From the NCBI GenBank assembly GCA_965199245.1, contig CBDAQP010000003.1, positions 868,001-932,000 of the forward strand: 64,000 bases of DNA, in the 5' to 3' direction. This document shows positions 8,207-17,782 of this stretch, one piece after another. Below the pieces are notes generated by a model. The model was given only the letters and a program-made list of their open reading frames with translations. It had not been told where the DNA came from and ran no database searches. How positions within the stretch are numbered: the first letter of the stretch is position 1; each line of letters opens with the position of its first letter. This DNA comes from Carbonatibacter sp965199245 (GTDB lineage: Bacteria; Pseudomonadota; Alphaproteobacteria; Kiloniellales; Kiloniellaceae). The position numbers were made by a program, and so were the translations under genes.

Positions 8207-9235
8207 ATGAAAAAAATCCTTTCTGCAACTGTTGTTGCAGGTGCTGTTTTTGCGACAGCCGGTCTGGCGCAGGCGCGCGACCAGATTCGTATTGTCGGAT
8301 CTTCGACTGTTTTTCCTTTCTCTACCGCAGTTGCCGAACAGTTTGGAAAAGACACAAAGTTCAAAACACCCGTTGTTGAGTCAACCGGTTCTGGCGGCGG
8401 AATGAAATTGTTCTGCGCTGGTGTTGGTGTCACTCACCCTGATATGACCAATGCCTCACGCCGGATCAAGTCATCCGAATTTGAAAAATGCACGAAAAAC
8501 GGCATTACCATCACCGAGGTCAAGGTTGGTTTTGACGGAATCGTCATGGCAAATTCCAAGGCAGGGGCACTGTTCAAGCTGACGAAAAAGCAGATTTTCC
8601 AAGCCCTTGCCAAGCAGGTTCCTGTCAACGGCAAACTGGTTGATAATCCTTATAAAAAGTGGTCGGATATTGATCCGTCCTTGCCGGGTGACAAGATTGA
8701 GGTTCTGGGGCCTCCGCCAACCTCTGGAACACGGGATGCCTTTTCAGAGTTGGCACTCGAAGGCGGTGCGAAGAAATTTGAGTCCCTCGCCGCATTACGT
8801 AAAAAAGACAAAAAATCCTTCAAGGCCATTGCCCACGCCATTCGTGAGGATGGAGCCTATATTGAGGCTGGCGAAAATGACAACCTCGTCGTTCAAAAAC
8901 TCGAAGCCAATCCAAAAGCCCTTGGCGTTTTCGGGTTTTCTTTCCTCGATCAGAACTCTGACAAGGTTCAGGGGTCTCATATTGGCGGGGTCGAGCCAAC
9001 CTTTGAAAACATTGCTGCAGGTGACTATGGCGTGTCCCGTTCACTCTATTTCTACGTGAAAAAAGAACACGTCGGCTCCGTTCCCGGAATTCAGGAGTAT
9101 GTCAACGCCTTCACGGACGAAGATGCCTGGGGTGATACGGGTTATCTGACTGACAAAGGTCTGATTCCCCTGCCAAAGGCAGATCGCGATGCGATTGCGG
9201 CCTCTGCGCGCAAGCTCTCACCGCTCAAGCTGTGA
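8207..9235 (+). CDS. pstS: phosphate ABC transporter, periplasmic phosphate-binding protein
   Basis: The 342-residue protein binds phosphate in the periplasm and delivers it to PstCA. The ATG at 8207 starts a clear signal peptide with cleavage after AQA near residue 23. The mature protein has family motifs: RIVGSSTVFPF, VESTGSGGGMKLFC and PPTSGTRDAF, which form the phosphate pocket. It is first in a plus-strand operon followed by a terminator-like hairpin and then pstC, an arrangement that yields excess binding protein over membrane subunits. The frame extends upstream to 8183, but only the 8207 start gives a proper signal peptide. Confidence 0.95.
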   Translation: MKKILSATVVAGAVFATAGLAQARDQIRIVGSSTVFPFSTAVAEQFGKDTKFKTPVVESTGSGGGMKLFCAGVGVTHPDMTNASRRIKSSEFEKCTKNGITITEVKVGFDGIVMANSKAGALFKLTKKQIFQALAKQVPVNGKLVDNPYKKWSDIDPSLPGDKIEVLGPPPTSGTRDAFSELALEGGAKKFESLAALRKKDKKSFKAIAHAIREDGAYIEAGENDNLVVQKLEANPKALGVFGFSFLDQNSDKVQGSHIGGVEPTFENIAAGDYGVSRSLYFYVKKEHVGSVPGIQEYVNAFTDEDAWGDTGYLTDKGLIPLPKADRDAIAASARKLSPLKL

Positions 9236-9253
9236 TCTGAAAGACCTTGAAAG

Positions 9254-9290
9254 CTGGCGGTGATTTCGACCATCGCCGCCAGTTTTTTTT
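9254..9290 (+). terminator. rho-independent terminator / attenuator after pstS
   Basis: An 11-bp stem (9254-9264 with 9272-9282, one G-U pair) and 7-base loop are followed by eight T residues. It lies 18 bases after the pstS stop and before pstC, so it probably limits read-through to the downstream transporter genes. Confidence 0.9.
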
Positions 9291-9339
9291 AGTTTTTGTC
9301 CCAATTTCTGGGTAACGTCCGGTCAGATTGATTGAAGAC

Positions 9340-10707
9340 ATGATTATTTTTTTTCTTCTGGTTTTTATGTCTATTTTGGCCTTTTGTCTGGGGCGTAACA
9401 GGGCTGTTTCCCTCTCTGCGAGGGAGGAACTTCATTCGCGCGTCCACTATTATGGTTTTTACGCCCTATTGTGGTGTGCGCTTCCAGCTCTTGCCTTGAT
9501 GCTACTGTGGATCATAGGAGAATCCCAATTCCTCGCATGGGGTATCGAGGCACGCTTGCAGATTTTGAAGCCTGATCTGAGCGCGGATGAACTGGGGTTG
9601 CGGCTGGCGGATGTTTTGGCCCTGTCGTCCGGTGGAATTTCAAGGGATATTGCCGATCCCGTTCTGGTATCTCTTGCCGACGACGTCATTGCCCTGCGCG
9701 AAAAAAGTTTCTTATTCATGGTGATAGCGGTTTGTGTGCTGTCTCTTGCCATGCTGGTTTTTGCACTCTCGCGCATGAGTCCTGACTTGCGGGCGCGGGT
9801 CAAGATTGAAAAATTCATGACAGTTGTGATGGCCGTCAGTTCAGCCATTGCCATCCTGACGACAGTTGGCATTGTTTTATCTCTGTTGTTTGAAAGTTTG
9901 CGTTTTTTTGACAAGGTTCCAGTGACAGATTTTCTTTTCGGCTTGCATTGGAGTCCGCAAACGGCTCTGCGGGCGGATCAGGTGGGGGCATCCGGGAGCT
10001 TTGGGGCCATTCCGCTTTTTGCAGGAACGTTGTTAATTACCTTTATCGCGATGATGGTGGCTGTCCCTGTTGGACTGTTTGCGGCAATCTATATGTCGGA
10101 ATATGCTGGCAGGCGTTTTCGCGGTTTTGCCAAGCCGATGCTCGAGATTTTGGCAGGTATTCCGACGGTTGTTTACGGCTTTTTTGCCGCCCTCACGGTC
10201 GCGCCCTTTTTTCGTCAGAACGGAACGCTGTTGGGGTTGGATGTGTCTTCTGAATCAGCACTTGCGGCGGGGGTTGTGATGGGGGTGATGATTATTCCTT
10301 TTGTCTCCTCGCTGTCCGATGATGTCATGAATGCTGTGCCGCAGTCTTTGCGTGATGGGTCTTATGGTATGGGGGCGACAAAATCCGAAACCATTCGTCT
10401 GGTCATTTTGCCCGCCGCGCTACCGGGGATTGTGGGCGCAGTGCTATTGGCGATGTCGCGGGCGATTGGGGAAACAATGATCGTTGTGATGGCGGCGGGT
10501 CTGGCAGCGAAATTGACGGCAAACCCGCTTGAGGCCGTGACGACAGTCACAGTGCAGATTGTGACCTTGCTGGTCGGAGATCAGGAATTTGACAGCGCAA
10601 AAACATTGGCGGCCTTTGCACTTGGGTTGGTTTTGTTTTTTGTCACCTTGGGGCTAAATGTCATCGCCCTGCGTGTTGTCCGCAAATACCGCGAACGCTA
10701 TGATTGA
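9340..10707 (+). CDS. pstC: phosphate ABC transporter permease PstC
   Basis: This is one of the two membrane permease subunits of the high-affinity phosphate importer. At 455 residues it is longer than enterobacterial PstC (about 320). The extra N-terminal part has two hydrophobic segments and a soluble stretch, as in other alphaproteobacterial PstC. The C-terminal permease domain carries EILAGIPTVVYGFFA and the EAA-type loop (SLRDGSYGMGATKSETIRLVILPAALPG) that contacts PstB. An upstream TTG at 9328 is an alternative start. The stop lies 9 bases before the pstA start. Confidence 0.92.
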   Translation: MIIFFLLVFMSILAFCLGRNRAVSLSAREELHSRVHYYGFYALLWCALPALALMLLWIIGESQFLAWGIEARLQILKPDLSADELGLRLADVLALSSGGISRDIADPVLVSLADDVIALREKSFLFMVIAVCVLSLAMLVFALSRMSPDLRARVKIEKFMTVVMAVSSAIAILTTVGIVLSLLFESLRFFDKVPVTDFLFGLHWSPQTALRADQVGASGSFGAIPLFAGTLLITFIAMMVAVPVGLFAAIYMSEYAGRRFRGFAKPMLEILAGIPTVVYGFFAALTVAPFFRQNGTLLGLDVSSESALAAGVVMGVMIIPFVSSLSDDVMNAVPQSLRDGSYGMGATKSETIRLVILPAALPGIVGAVLLAMSRAIGETMIVVMAAGLAAKLTANPLEAVTTVTVQIVTLLVGDQEFDSAKTLAAFALGLVLFFVTLGLNVIALRVVRKYRERYD

Positions 10708-10715
10708 TGGGGCAG

Positions 10716-12002
10716 ATGATGAGTGAACAGTTGGCACGTCTTGAAAAACGCCTTGTTTTGCGGCGCAAGGCCGAAAAGCGTTTCCGTCTTTATGGTTTTG
10801 CAGCGATTATGATGGCCTGCCTGATTTTGGTGGTTTTGAGTTCGTCCATTTTTTCCAAAGGTTATAGCGCATTTTATCAAACCTTTGTCGTTTTGGATGT
10901 CACATTGGATGACAGCAAGCTGGGGGGACAGGGGGCCAGTAAGGACGACATTGCGGCTTTGCCATCGTCAACCTATCGCGAGCTGGTGCGCACGGCACTT
11001 CAAAATAGCTTTCCCGATGTCACAGGCCGTCGCTCCCTACGCCGGCTCTTTGGACTTGCCGGGGCGGGATCAGAAGACAATGTGCGGAACTATCTATTGG
11101 AAAATACAGAAAAAATTGGGACAACAGTGCCAATTTCTGTCAAACTTTCCGATGATGTGGACAGCTATTTCAAAGGCTATATTGATCGCCAGCTCCCCGA
11201 AAGTGAACGCCGGGTCAAAGACCAGGAGTTATCCTGGCTCGATAAGCTGGAAGCCGAAGGACGCATTGAAACGCACTTTAATCTTGATTTTTTTGCGAAG
11301 GCCGATTCCCGTGAGCCGGAAAATGCGGGAATTCGCGGGGCACTTGTCGGATCATTTTTGACCTTGCTTGTGACCCTGGCTCTGTCCTTTCCGGTGGGGG
11401 TTCTGACAGCTGTTTATCTGGAAGAATTTGCCCCAAAAAATCGCTGGACTGATATTATTGAGGTCAATATCAATAACCTCGCCGCTGTGCCGTCCATCGT
11501 GTTTGGACTGTTGGGACTCGCCGTTTTCTTGGGCATTTTTGGCCTGCCCCGTTCCGCGCCATTGGTCGGGGGGATGGTTTTGGCCCTGATGACCTTGCCG
11601 ACGATTATTATTGCCTCGCGCGCGGCCCTGAAGGCTGTGCCGCCGTCTATTCGTCAGGCCGCACTGGGAATGGGGGCATCGCGTGTTCAGGTGGTTTTCC
11701 ATCATGTCCTGCCGCTGTCGATGCCGGGTATTCTGACCGGGACAATTTTGGGCATGGCACAGGCCCTTGGTGAAACGGCTCCGCTTTTGATGATTGGTAT
11801 GGTCGCTTTTATCGCTGATGTGCCGGGATCCTTTACAGATGCGGCAACTGTTTTGCCTGTTCAAATTTTCTTGTGGGCAGATGCGCCGGAACGTGCCTTT
11901 GTCGAAAAAACCTCTGCGGCAATTATTGTGATTCTCTTTTTCCTGTTTCTGATGAACGCTTTTGCCGTCTTTCTTCGAAAGCGTTTTGAGCGGCGATGGT
12001 AA
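10716..12002 (+). CDS. pstA: phosphate ABC transporter permease PstA
   Basis: This is the second permease subunit of the phosphate importer (428 residues). One N-terminal helix (about residues 25-47) is followed by a periplasmic region of ~150 residues and then the permease domain, with VPSIVFGLLGLAVF and the EAA loop (ALGMGASRVQVVFHHVLPLSMPGI). The long periplasmic insert is typical of alphaproteobacterial PstA. The ATG at 10716 follows GGGG at a short distance; ATG 10719 is equally possible. Confidence 0.92.
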   Translation: MMSEQLARLEKRLVLRRKAEKRFRLYGFAAIMMACLILVVLSSSIFSKGYSAFYQTFVVLDVTLDDSKLGGQGASKDDIAALPSSTYRELVRTALQNSFPDVTGRRSLRRLFGLAGAGSEDNVRNYLLENTEKIGTTVPISVKLSDDVDSYFKGYIDRQLPESERRVKDQELSWLDKLEAEGRIETHFNLDFFAKADSREPENAGIRGALVGSFLTLLVTLALSFPVGVLTAVYLEEFAPKNRWTDIIEVNINNLAAVPSIVFGLLGLAVFLGIFGLPRSAPLVGGMVLALMTLPTIIIASRAALKAVPPSIRQAALGMGASRVQVVFHHVLPLSMPGILTGTILGMAQALGETAPLLMIGMVAFIADVPGSFTDAATVLPVQIFLWADAPERAFVEKTSAAIIVILFFLFLMNAFAVFLRKRFERRW

Positions 12003-12040
12003 GGATTATTCTGCGGTTTCAAGAATAAAGGTTTTAAAAG

Positions 12041-12829
12041 ATGACACAAAAATCTGATCTGAATGAAGCGGGACGCGATGCGATGACAGCGCGTGCTGTC
12101 GATGTTTTTTATGGTGAAAAACAAGCCCTCAGCGGGATTGATCTGAATATTCCAGCCTGTCAGGTCACAGCTCTTATCGGGCCGTCGGGCTGTGGAAAGT
12201 CAACTTTTTTACGGTGTTTAAACCGTATGAATGATGTGATCGAGGGTTGTCGGGTCGTCGGTGAGATTCTTTTTGACGGTCGTAATATTTATGACTCTGA
12301 TCTTGATCCTGTTCTTTTGCGCGCGCGTGTCGGGATGGTTTTTCAAAAACCCAACCCCTTTCCCAAATCAATTTATGATAACGTGGCCTATGGCCCGCGT
12401 TTGCATGGTTTGGCGGACAATCGTGACGAACTTGATGCCATTGTTGAAAAATCCTTGCGACGGGCGTCGCTTTGGACTGAGGTTCAGGATCGTTTAGATA
12501 CCCCGGGCACAGGGTTATCGGGTGGTCAGCAACAGCGGTTGTGCATTGCCCGGGCGATTGCCATCAACCCGGAAGTCATTTTGATGGATGAACCCTGTTC
12601 TGCTCTTGATCCCATTGCAACGGCAAAGATCGAGGAGCTGATGGATGAGTTGCGTGAACGCTATACCATTGCGATTGTCACCCACTCCATGCAACAAGCG
12701 GCGCGTGTGTCGCAAAAAACCGCGTTTTTCCACCTTGGTGAATTGGTTGAGGTCGGCGAAACAGAACAAATTTTTACAAATCCAGAAAATGAGCGCACAC
12801 AAGGCTATATTACGGGTCGATTTGGTTAA
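12041..12829 (+). CDS. pstB: phosphate ABC transporter ATPase PstB
   Basis: The 262-residue ATPase energises phosphate import through PstCA. It has Walker A GPSGCGKST, the Q-loop VFQKPNPFP typical of PstB, signature LSGGQQQR, Walker B VILMDEP and the switch histidine in VTHSMQQA. It is 38 bases downstream of pstA and 23 bases before phoU, all on the plus strand. Normal length for the family. Confidence 0.95.
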   Translation: MTQKSDLNEAGRDAMTARAVDVFYGEKQALSGIDLNIPACQVTALIGPSGCGKSTFLRCLNRMNDVIEGCRVVGEILFDGRNIYDSDLDPVLLRARVGMVFQKPNPFPKSIYDNVAYGPRLHGLADNRDELDAIVEKSLRRASLWTEVQDRLDTPGTGLSGGQQQRLCIARAIAINPEVILMDEPCSALDPIATAKIEELMDELRERYTIAIVTHSMQQAARVSQKTAFFHLGELVEVGETEQIFTNPENERTQGYITGRFG

Positions 12830-12852
12830 AGTGAGCAAGAGGAGGCTCAAGG

Positions 12853-13551
12853 ATGAACAAAGGCCACATTGTCACGTCGTTCGACAGAGAACTCGGTGAA
12901 ATTCATGCACTTATTATGCACATGGCCGGGCTGGCTGAAAACCAGTTCGCCCAGGCCCTTGATGCCTTGTCAAGGCGTGATTCAGAACTGGGTCAAAAGG
13001 TCGCAGAAAACGACAGCCAAATTGATGATTTGGAACGCGAGCTTGATCAGGAGGTTGTCCGTCTGGTTGCCTTGCGCCAACCGATGGCGGATGATTTGCG
13101 GGCCACAATTTCCGCGCTCAAGATTGCCTCGGATTTAGAGCGGATCGGAGACTACGCAAAAAATATTGCCAAGCGTGCCATTGCATTGTCGAAACAGGAC
13201 GATACGGTTTCTTTTGACGCGGTTGTGCGTCTGGGCAAATTTGTACGCACTGTGTTCAAGGACACGGTGGATGCCTTTGCCACGCGCGATGTTGATCGTT
13301 CTGTTGACATTTGGCATCGCGATGCAGAGGTTGATGAAATGTATATCGCCCTCTTCCGCGAAATTCTGTTGTTTATGGGAGATGATTCAAAAAATGTGAC
13401 CACCTGCACACATTTGATGTTCATTGCCAAAAATATTGAACGCATCGGCGATCATGCAACCAACATTGCAGAGGCCGTTTATTATCTCGAAACAGGTGAA
13501 CAGATCGAAGGCCGCCGTCCCAAAGGCGACACAACGACCTTTGATGTCTAA
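12853..13551 (+). CDS. phoU: phosphate signalling protein PhoU
   Basis: PhoU (232 residues) couples the state of the Pst transporter to the PhoR/PhoB two-component system. The protein is all-helical with two PhoU repeats, each holding a metal-binding pattern: LERIGDYAKNIAKRA in the first and IERIGDHATNIAE in the second. AGGAGG precedes the ATG at 12853. It lies between pstB and phoB, the classical place. Confidence 0.95.
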   Translation: MNKGHIVTSFDRELGEIHALIMHMAGLAENQFAQALDALSRRDSELGQKVAENDSQIDDLERELDQEVVRLVALRQPMADDLRATISALKIASDLERIGDYAKNIAKRAIALSKQDDTVSFDAVVRLGKFVRTVFKDTVDAFATRDVDRSVDIWHRDAEVDEMYIALFREILLFMGDDSKNVTTCTHLMFIAKNIERIGDHATNIAEAVYYLETGEQIEGRRPKGDTTTFDV

Positions 13552-13585
13552 AGGTTGCCCAAAAATATAAACAAAGGAAGACATA

Positions 13586-14278
13586 ATGAAGCCCCTGGCC
13601 CTCGTGGTTGAAGATGAGATCGCCTTGACGACGCTCTTGCGTTACAATTTAGAAAAAGAAGGCTTTGAAGTCACAGAGGCCCTGGATGGGGAAGACGCAA
13701 TCCTCAAAGCCAAAGAAAAAACGCCTGATATTGTGCTGTTGGATTGGATGCTTCCGCTGTTATCCGGCCTTGAAGTCTGTCGCCAGCTGCGTCGCATGCC
13801 TGAAACGCGCGAAACACCGATTATTATGTTGACGGCACGCGGCGAAGAAAGTGACAAAGTGCGCGGTCTTGACTCGGGGGCGGATGACTATGTGACCAAG
13901 CCTTTTTCGCCCGCTGAATTGATTGCCCGTGTGCGTGCTGTTTTACGGCGGCGAAAGCCTGAATCTGTCAAGGAAAACCTATCTTTCGAAGATATCACAA
14001 TAGATATGTCGGCTTACAAGGTCTATCGCCATGACCGCGAAGTTCACCTTGGCCCCACAGAGTTCAAGCTCTTGCGCCATTTGATGCAAAATCCAAGACG
14101 TGTGTTCAGTCGTGAACAGCTTCTCGATTCTGTTTGGGGGCACGATGTCTATGTTGAACCGCGTACGGTCGATGTTCATATCCGGCGGCTGCGTAAAGTG
14201 ATGAATGAAAAAGGCGAAAGAGACTTGATTCGCACAGTGCGTTCGGCAGGCTATTCGCTTGATTCATCGGGGGAGTGA
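13586..14278 (+). CDS. phoB: phosphate regulon response regulator PhoB
   Basis: This is an OmpR/PhoB-type transcription factor of 230 residues. The receiver domain has acidic residues VVEDE near position 10, phospho-acceptor Asp53 in LLDWMLP, and the conserved Thr and Lys (MLTARG, VTKPF). The C-terminal winged helix has YVEPRTVDVHIRRLR. GGAAG precedes the ATG. Its sensor kinase gene phoR is not in the window. Its last 28 bases overlap the convergent epimerase gene. Confidence 0.95.
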   Translation: MKPLALVVEDEIALTTLLRYNLEKEGFEVTEALDGEDAILKAKEKTPDIVLLDWMLPLLSGLEVCRQLRRMPETRETPIIMLTARGEESDKVRGLDSGADDYVTKPFSPAELIARVRAVLRRRKPESVKENLSFEDITIDMSAYKVYRHDREVHLGPTEFKLLRHLMQNPRRVFSREQLLDSVWGHDVYVEPRTVDVHIRRLRKVMNEKGERDLIRTVRSAGYSLDSSGE

Positions 14279-16161
14279 GGCTCCGCTCCCGATCCGGAAT
14301 ACTCTGGAACCAACTCAGCCAGTATGGCAATTGCGTCTTTTGTTTGATTGGCACTGATTGCGATTTTCATTTTTGCCATTTTTGCCTGAACCGTTTTTGT
14401 ATCAAGCACGCGCGGCGCGGCACGTTGAAGTGAATCGTGACCTGTGGGGTAGAGTTTTTCATCACTGTAGAACAGTTCTTCATAAAGTTTTTCACCGGCA
14501 CGCAGGCCCGTAAATTCAATCTGGATATCACGATCCGGCTGGAACCCGCCCAAGCGAATCATGTCTTTGGCGAGGTCGACGATCCTGACAGGGTCGCCCA
14601 TTTCCAGCACGTAAATTTGTCCGAGATGGCCTGTTTTATCTGTCATCTCCATTGTCGCAGACTGTAAAACAAGTTCGACGGCTTCTCTTATACTCATGAA
14701 ATAGCGTGTTATCTCGGGGTGGGTGACGGTCAGAGGCCCCCCCTGTTCCAGTTGCTTTTTAAAAAGCGGGACAACAGAACCCGTTGAGCCAAGCACATTG
14801 CCAAAACGCACTGTGACAAAACGTGTTCCCTTTTTGTTGTGATGAATGTCGAGCGACTGGCAGTAGATTTCAGCAAGACGTTTGCTCGCTCCCATAATAT
14901 TGGGCGGGTTAATGGCTTTATCCGTTGAAATCAGAACCATCGTCTTGACGTCATTGTTCAAGCAGGCGTCCGCAACATTTTGCGTTCCGATCACATTTGT
15001 TTCCAATCCTTCGAGCGGATTGGCTTCGACCATTGGAACATGTTTAAGAGCGGCGGCGTGGAAAACAACATCGGGTTTGAATGTGGCGATGACCTCTTCA
15101 ATCCGTGTTCTGTTCCTGACATCACACAGAATGGCCTCGTGTTCCGTGCCTAAGTGGCCGAGTTCTCTGTCGATAGCGTAGAGATTGTATTCTCCGTTCT
15201 CAACAAGAACCAACCGCGCAGGATGCATTGCTACGACCTGTCGAACCAGTTCCGCACCGATTGAGCCACCTGCGCCTGTGACGAGAATTTTTTTCCCCTC
15301 AATCATCTGTTGAATGGCATTGTGATTCAGTTGAATTTGTTGCCGGCCAAGGATGTCCTCAATAGCAATGGGTTGAATCTTGTGCACCACACCCTGATCG
15401 GGATCAAGTGTCATGTCCCGAGGAAGCCGTTCAAGTGAGATGCCCCTGCTTTTTGTTTGCTCGCGCAGAATTTGCATTGTTTCCCGGCTTTCGGGACGTG
15501 AGAGAATAACCTTTGCCGGCATAGGGAAAATATTGTCCAGAATAGCACCGAACTTTTCAGGTTGTGCATAATCTATAGTCAGGCCGTGGAGCTTTCTTCC
15601 CGCCCGCTCCGGGCTGAAATCCAACAGGGCCAGAATGTGGTAGGGGGCTTTTTTATCCCGACACATGGCACGAATAAAGGATTCACCCTGACCTGTCGTA
15701 CCGACGAGGACAACAGGCTCCCCGGGGTGGTTGAAAGAGGAAAAGGAAAAACGGCTGACGAGAAGGCCATCTTTGTAAAGCCTGAACAGAAGCCGCGGTC
15801 CACCGAGCAAAAAAACCAGGACGAACCAGTTAATCAGGATAGTTGATCGCGGCATCTCTTCGAGACGGTTGACCAAAAAAAGAACAGGAATATAAATGAT
15901 AAGGAGCAAAGATACCGATTTGAAAATGGTAGTCAGTTCAGTGATGGAAGCGTAACGCCAAATTCCCCTGTAAAGGCCACAGAACCAAAAGACAACACTA
16001 CCGAACGCAATAAAAAGGATCAATGCACTGTCCAATTTGCCTGACACGTAAAGAGCAAGCGCATCCTCTGTACCCATTCTGATCCAGAGGGAGAGCACGA
16101 AAGACAGCACCAACATCACGAGATCGTGCATGAAAACCACAAGGCTTTTTTTTATCAACAC
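14251..16161 (-). CDS. membrane-bound nucleotide-sugar epimerase/dehydratase (WbpM/CapD/FlaA1 type)
   Basis: The 636-residue protein starts with four predicted membrane helices (roughly residues 8-30, 40-65, 80-105, 110-130). A CoA-binding-like domain follows, then an extended SDR domain with ILVTGAGGSIGAELVRQV (near residue 295). Such enzymes convert UDP-GlcNAc to 4-keto-6-deoxy sugars at the inner membrane face for surface polysaccharide. The SxxxK catalytic area is seen at MGASKRLAE. The start is GTG 16161; an ATG ten codons in is possible. The gene converges on phoB with a 28-base overlap. Confidence 0.9.
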   Translation of the reverse strand: MLIKKSLVVFMHDLVMLVLSFVLSLWIRMGTEDALALYVSGKLDSALILFIAFGSVVFWFCGLYRGIWRYASITELTTIFKSVSLLLIIYIPVLFLVNRLEEMPRSTILINWFVLVFLLGGPRLLFRLYKDGLLVSRFSFSSFNHPGEPVVLVGTTGQGESFIRAMCRDKKAPYHILALLDFSPERAGRKLHGLTIDYAQPEKFGAILDNIFPMPAKVILSRPESRETMQILREQTKSRGISLERLPRDMTLDPDQGVVHKIQPIAIEDILGRQQIQLNHNAIQQMIEGKKILVTGAGGSIGAELVRQVVAMHPARLVLVENGEYNLYAIDRELGHLGTEHEAILCDVRNRTRIEEVIATFKPDVVFHAAALKHVPMVEANPLEGLETNVIGTQNVADACLNNDVKTMVLISTDKAINPPNIMGASKRLAEIYCQSLDIHHNKKGTRFVTVRFGNVLGSTGSVVPLFKKQLEQGGPLTVTHPEITRYFMSIREAVELVLQSATMEMTDKTGHLGQIYVLEMGDPVRIVDLAKDMIRLGGFQPDRDIQIEFTGLRAGEKLYEELFYSDEKLYPTGHDSLQRAAPRVLDTKTVQAKMAKMKIAISANQTKDAIAILAELVPEYSGSGAEPHSPDESSE

Positions 16162-16221
16162 AGGCGTTTTTATCCTTGTCGTCTATGAGGGGTTGTAAGG
16201 ATGGTTCGCCAACCGGATCAT

Positions 16222-16887
16222 TTATCGCGCTCCCTTGAGCATTTGAATATTGTCAGCGTAGTGCGCAGGGCCACCCTGGAATGTTGCTGTTCCGGCAACC
16301 AGTAAATTTGCTCCGGCGTTAATGGCCTGTGGAGCGGTTTTCGGGTTAATGCCGCCATCAACTTCAAGGTCAATCGCCAGACCCGTCTGATCGATCCGTT
16401 TGGCCAGCTGTTCGATTTTGCACAGACTGCTTTCAATAAAGCTCTGCCCCCCGAACCCGGGGTTGACCGACATGACAAGCACCAGATCAAGGTCTTCGAG
16501 GATGGGATCGAGTGTGTGCGGTGCTGTTGCGGGGTTGAGCGCAACCCCTACCTTGAGACCCTGTGCCTTGATCCGTTGAATACTGCGGTGCAGGTGGGGG
16601 CCTGATTCTTGGTGAATTGTAATCATATCCGCCCCTGCGGCAACAAAATCATCAATAAAGGGGTCAACAGGACGAACCATGAGATGGACATCAAAAGGCT
16701 TTTTTGTATAGGGGCGCAGGGATTTGGTCAGAGCCGGGCCAAAGGAAATATTTGGCACAAAGTGACCATCCATAATATCAAGATGGATCATGTCGCACCC
16801 GGCATCATCAAGCCGACGTACTTCTGTGCCGAGGCAAGAAAAATCAGCGGCAAGCAGAGAAGGCGCGAGACGAACGGCGTGAGACAT
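16222..16887 (-). CDS. rpe: ribulose-phosphate 3-epimerase
   Basis: The 221-residue TIM-barrel enzyme interconverts D-ribulose 5-phosphate and D-xylulose 5-phosphate in the pentose phosphate and Calvin pathways. Motifs are LAPSLLAADF, the metal/catalytic HLDIMDGHFVPN, FDVHLMV, VNPGFGGQ and VDGGI. It follows the FAH-family gene by 37 bases, separated by a small hairpin, and could share its transcript. Confidence 0.95.
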   Translation of the reverse strand: MSHAVRLAPSLLAADFSCLGTEVRRLDDAGCDMIHLDIMDGHFVPNISFGPALTKSLRPYTKKPFDVHLMVRPVDPFIDDFVAAGADMITIHQESGPHLHRSIQRIKAQGLKVGVALNPATAPHTLDPILEDLDLVLVMSVNPGFGGQSFIESSLCKIEQLAKRIDQTGLAIDLEVDGGINPKTAPQAINAGANLLVAGTATFQGGPAHYADNIQMLKGAR

Positions 16888-16914
16888 GAGTAAACTCTAG
16901 GGAGGAAATACTGT

Positions 16915-16934
16915 CGCTCTGTCTTTACAGAGCG
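16915..16934 (-). terminator. intercistronic hairpin over the FAH stop codon
   Basis: A perfect 8-bp stem (CGCTCTGT / ACAGAGCG) with a 4-base loop overlaps the stop codon of the FAH-family gene on the minus strand. No T run follows, so it may be a processing or stability element rather than a full terminator. Confidence 0.35.
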
Positions 16935-17764
16935 GCAATCACATCTTGGTTTTGTTGGCCTAAACCTGCAATCCCCAACTCCATCCGATCACCCGGTTTC
17001 AGGTAAAGCGGCGGCGTTTGGCCCATTCCAACACCGGGTGGCGTTCCGGTTGAAATGACATCGCCGGGTTGTAGACTCATAAACTGTGACAGGTGTGCAA
17101 TAATGGTTGCGACCCCAAAGTGCATGGTGCGGGTTGAACCGTCCTGATAACGTTTCCCATTGACCTCAAGGTACATGGACAGGTCTTGCGGGTCGGCAAT
17201 CTCATCCCGTGTGACAAGCCACGGGCCAAGAGGGCCAAAAGTATCCGCAGATTTTCCCTTGACCCACTGACCAGAGCGATGAAGCTGAAAATCACGCTCG
17301 GACAGGTCATTAACAACGCAGTAGCCCGCAACGTGAGCAAGGGCATCGGCCTCTGAAACATATTTGGCTTCGCGCCCGATCACGACGCCCAGTTCAACCT
17401 CCCAGTCTGTTTTGACTGACCCGCGTGGAATATGAACCGGATCATTGGGGCCAGTGATGGCAGAGGTTGCCTTGAAAAAAACAACCGGTTCTCCGGGCAG
17501 GCTCATGCCGCTTTCGGCGGCGTGATCCGCATAGTTCAGGCCGATGCAGATAAATTTGCCCACTCCACCAACACAAGGGCCGAGACGTGGCGACCCCGTC
17601 ACCACAGGCAACTGTGTTGGATCAAGGCTTTGGAGCTTGCTCATATCGCCAAGTGTCGCCCCCGTAATATCCGTGACCTGAGCAGAAAGGTCGCGGATAA
17701 CGCCTGCGTCATCCAAAATCCCGGGTTTTTCCTGCCCCGCAGGGCCATAGCGCAAGAGCTTCAT
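16925..17764 (-). CDS. fumarylacetoacetate hydrolase-family protein (2,4-diketo-3-deoxy-fuconate hydrolase-like)
   Basis: The 279-residue protein has the FAH-fold core: FICIGLNYADHAAE, the metal-binding acidic cluster DWEVELGVVIG, VNDLSERDFQ and GDVISTGTPPGVGMG. The family cleaves C-C bonds of diketo acids with Mg2+ or Mn2+. It lies 18 bases after an SDR that resembles 2-keto-3-deoxy-L-fuconate dehydrogenase. The pair suggests the last two steps of non-phosphorylating L-fucose or L-rhamnose breakdown, giving pyruvate and lactate. The specific substrate is inferred from this pairing. Confidence 0.85.
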   Translation of the reverse strand: MKLLRYGPAGQEKPGILDDAGVIRDLSAQVTDITGATLGDMSKLQSLDPTQLPVVTGSPRLGPCVGGVGKFICIGLNYADHAAESGMSLPGEPVVFFKATSAITGPNDPVHIPRGSVKTDWEVELGVVIGREAKYVSEADALAHVAGYCVVNDLSERDFQLHRSGQWVKGKSADTFGPLGPWLVTRDEIADPQDLSMYLEVNGKRYQDGSTRTMHFGVATIIAHLSQFMSLQPGDVISTGTPPGVGMGQTPPLYLKPGDRMELGIAGLGQQNQDVIAAL

Positions 17765-17782
17765 TCTTTTTGTCCTTGTCTG

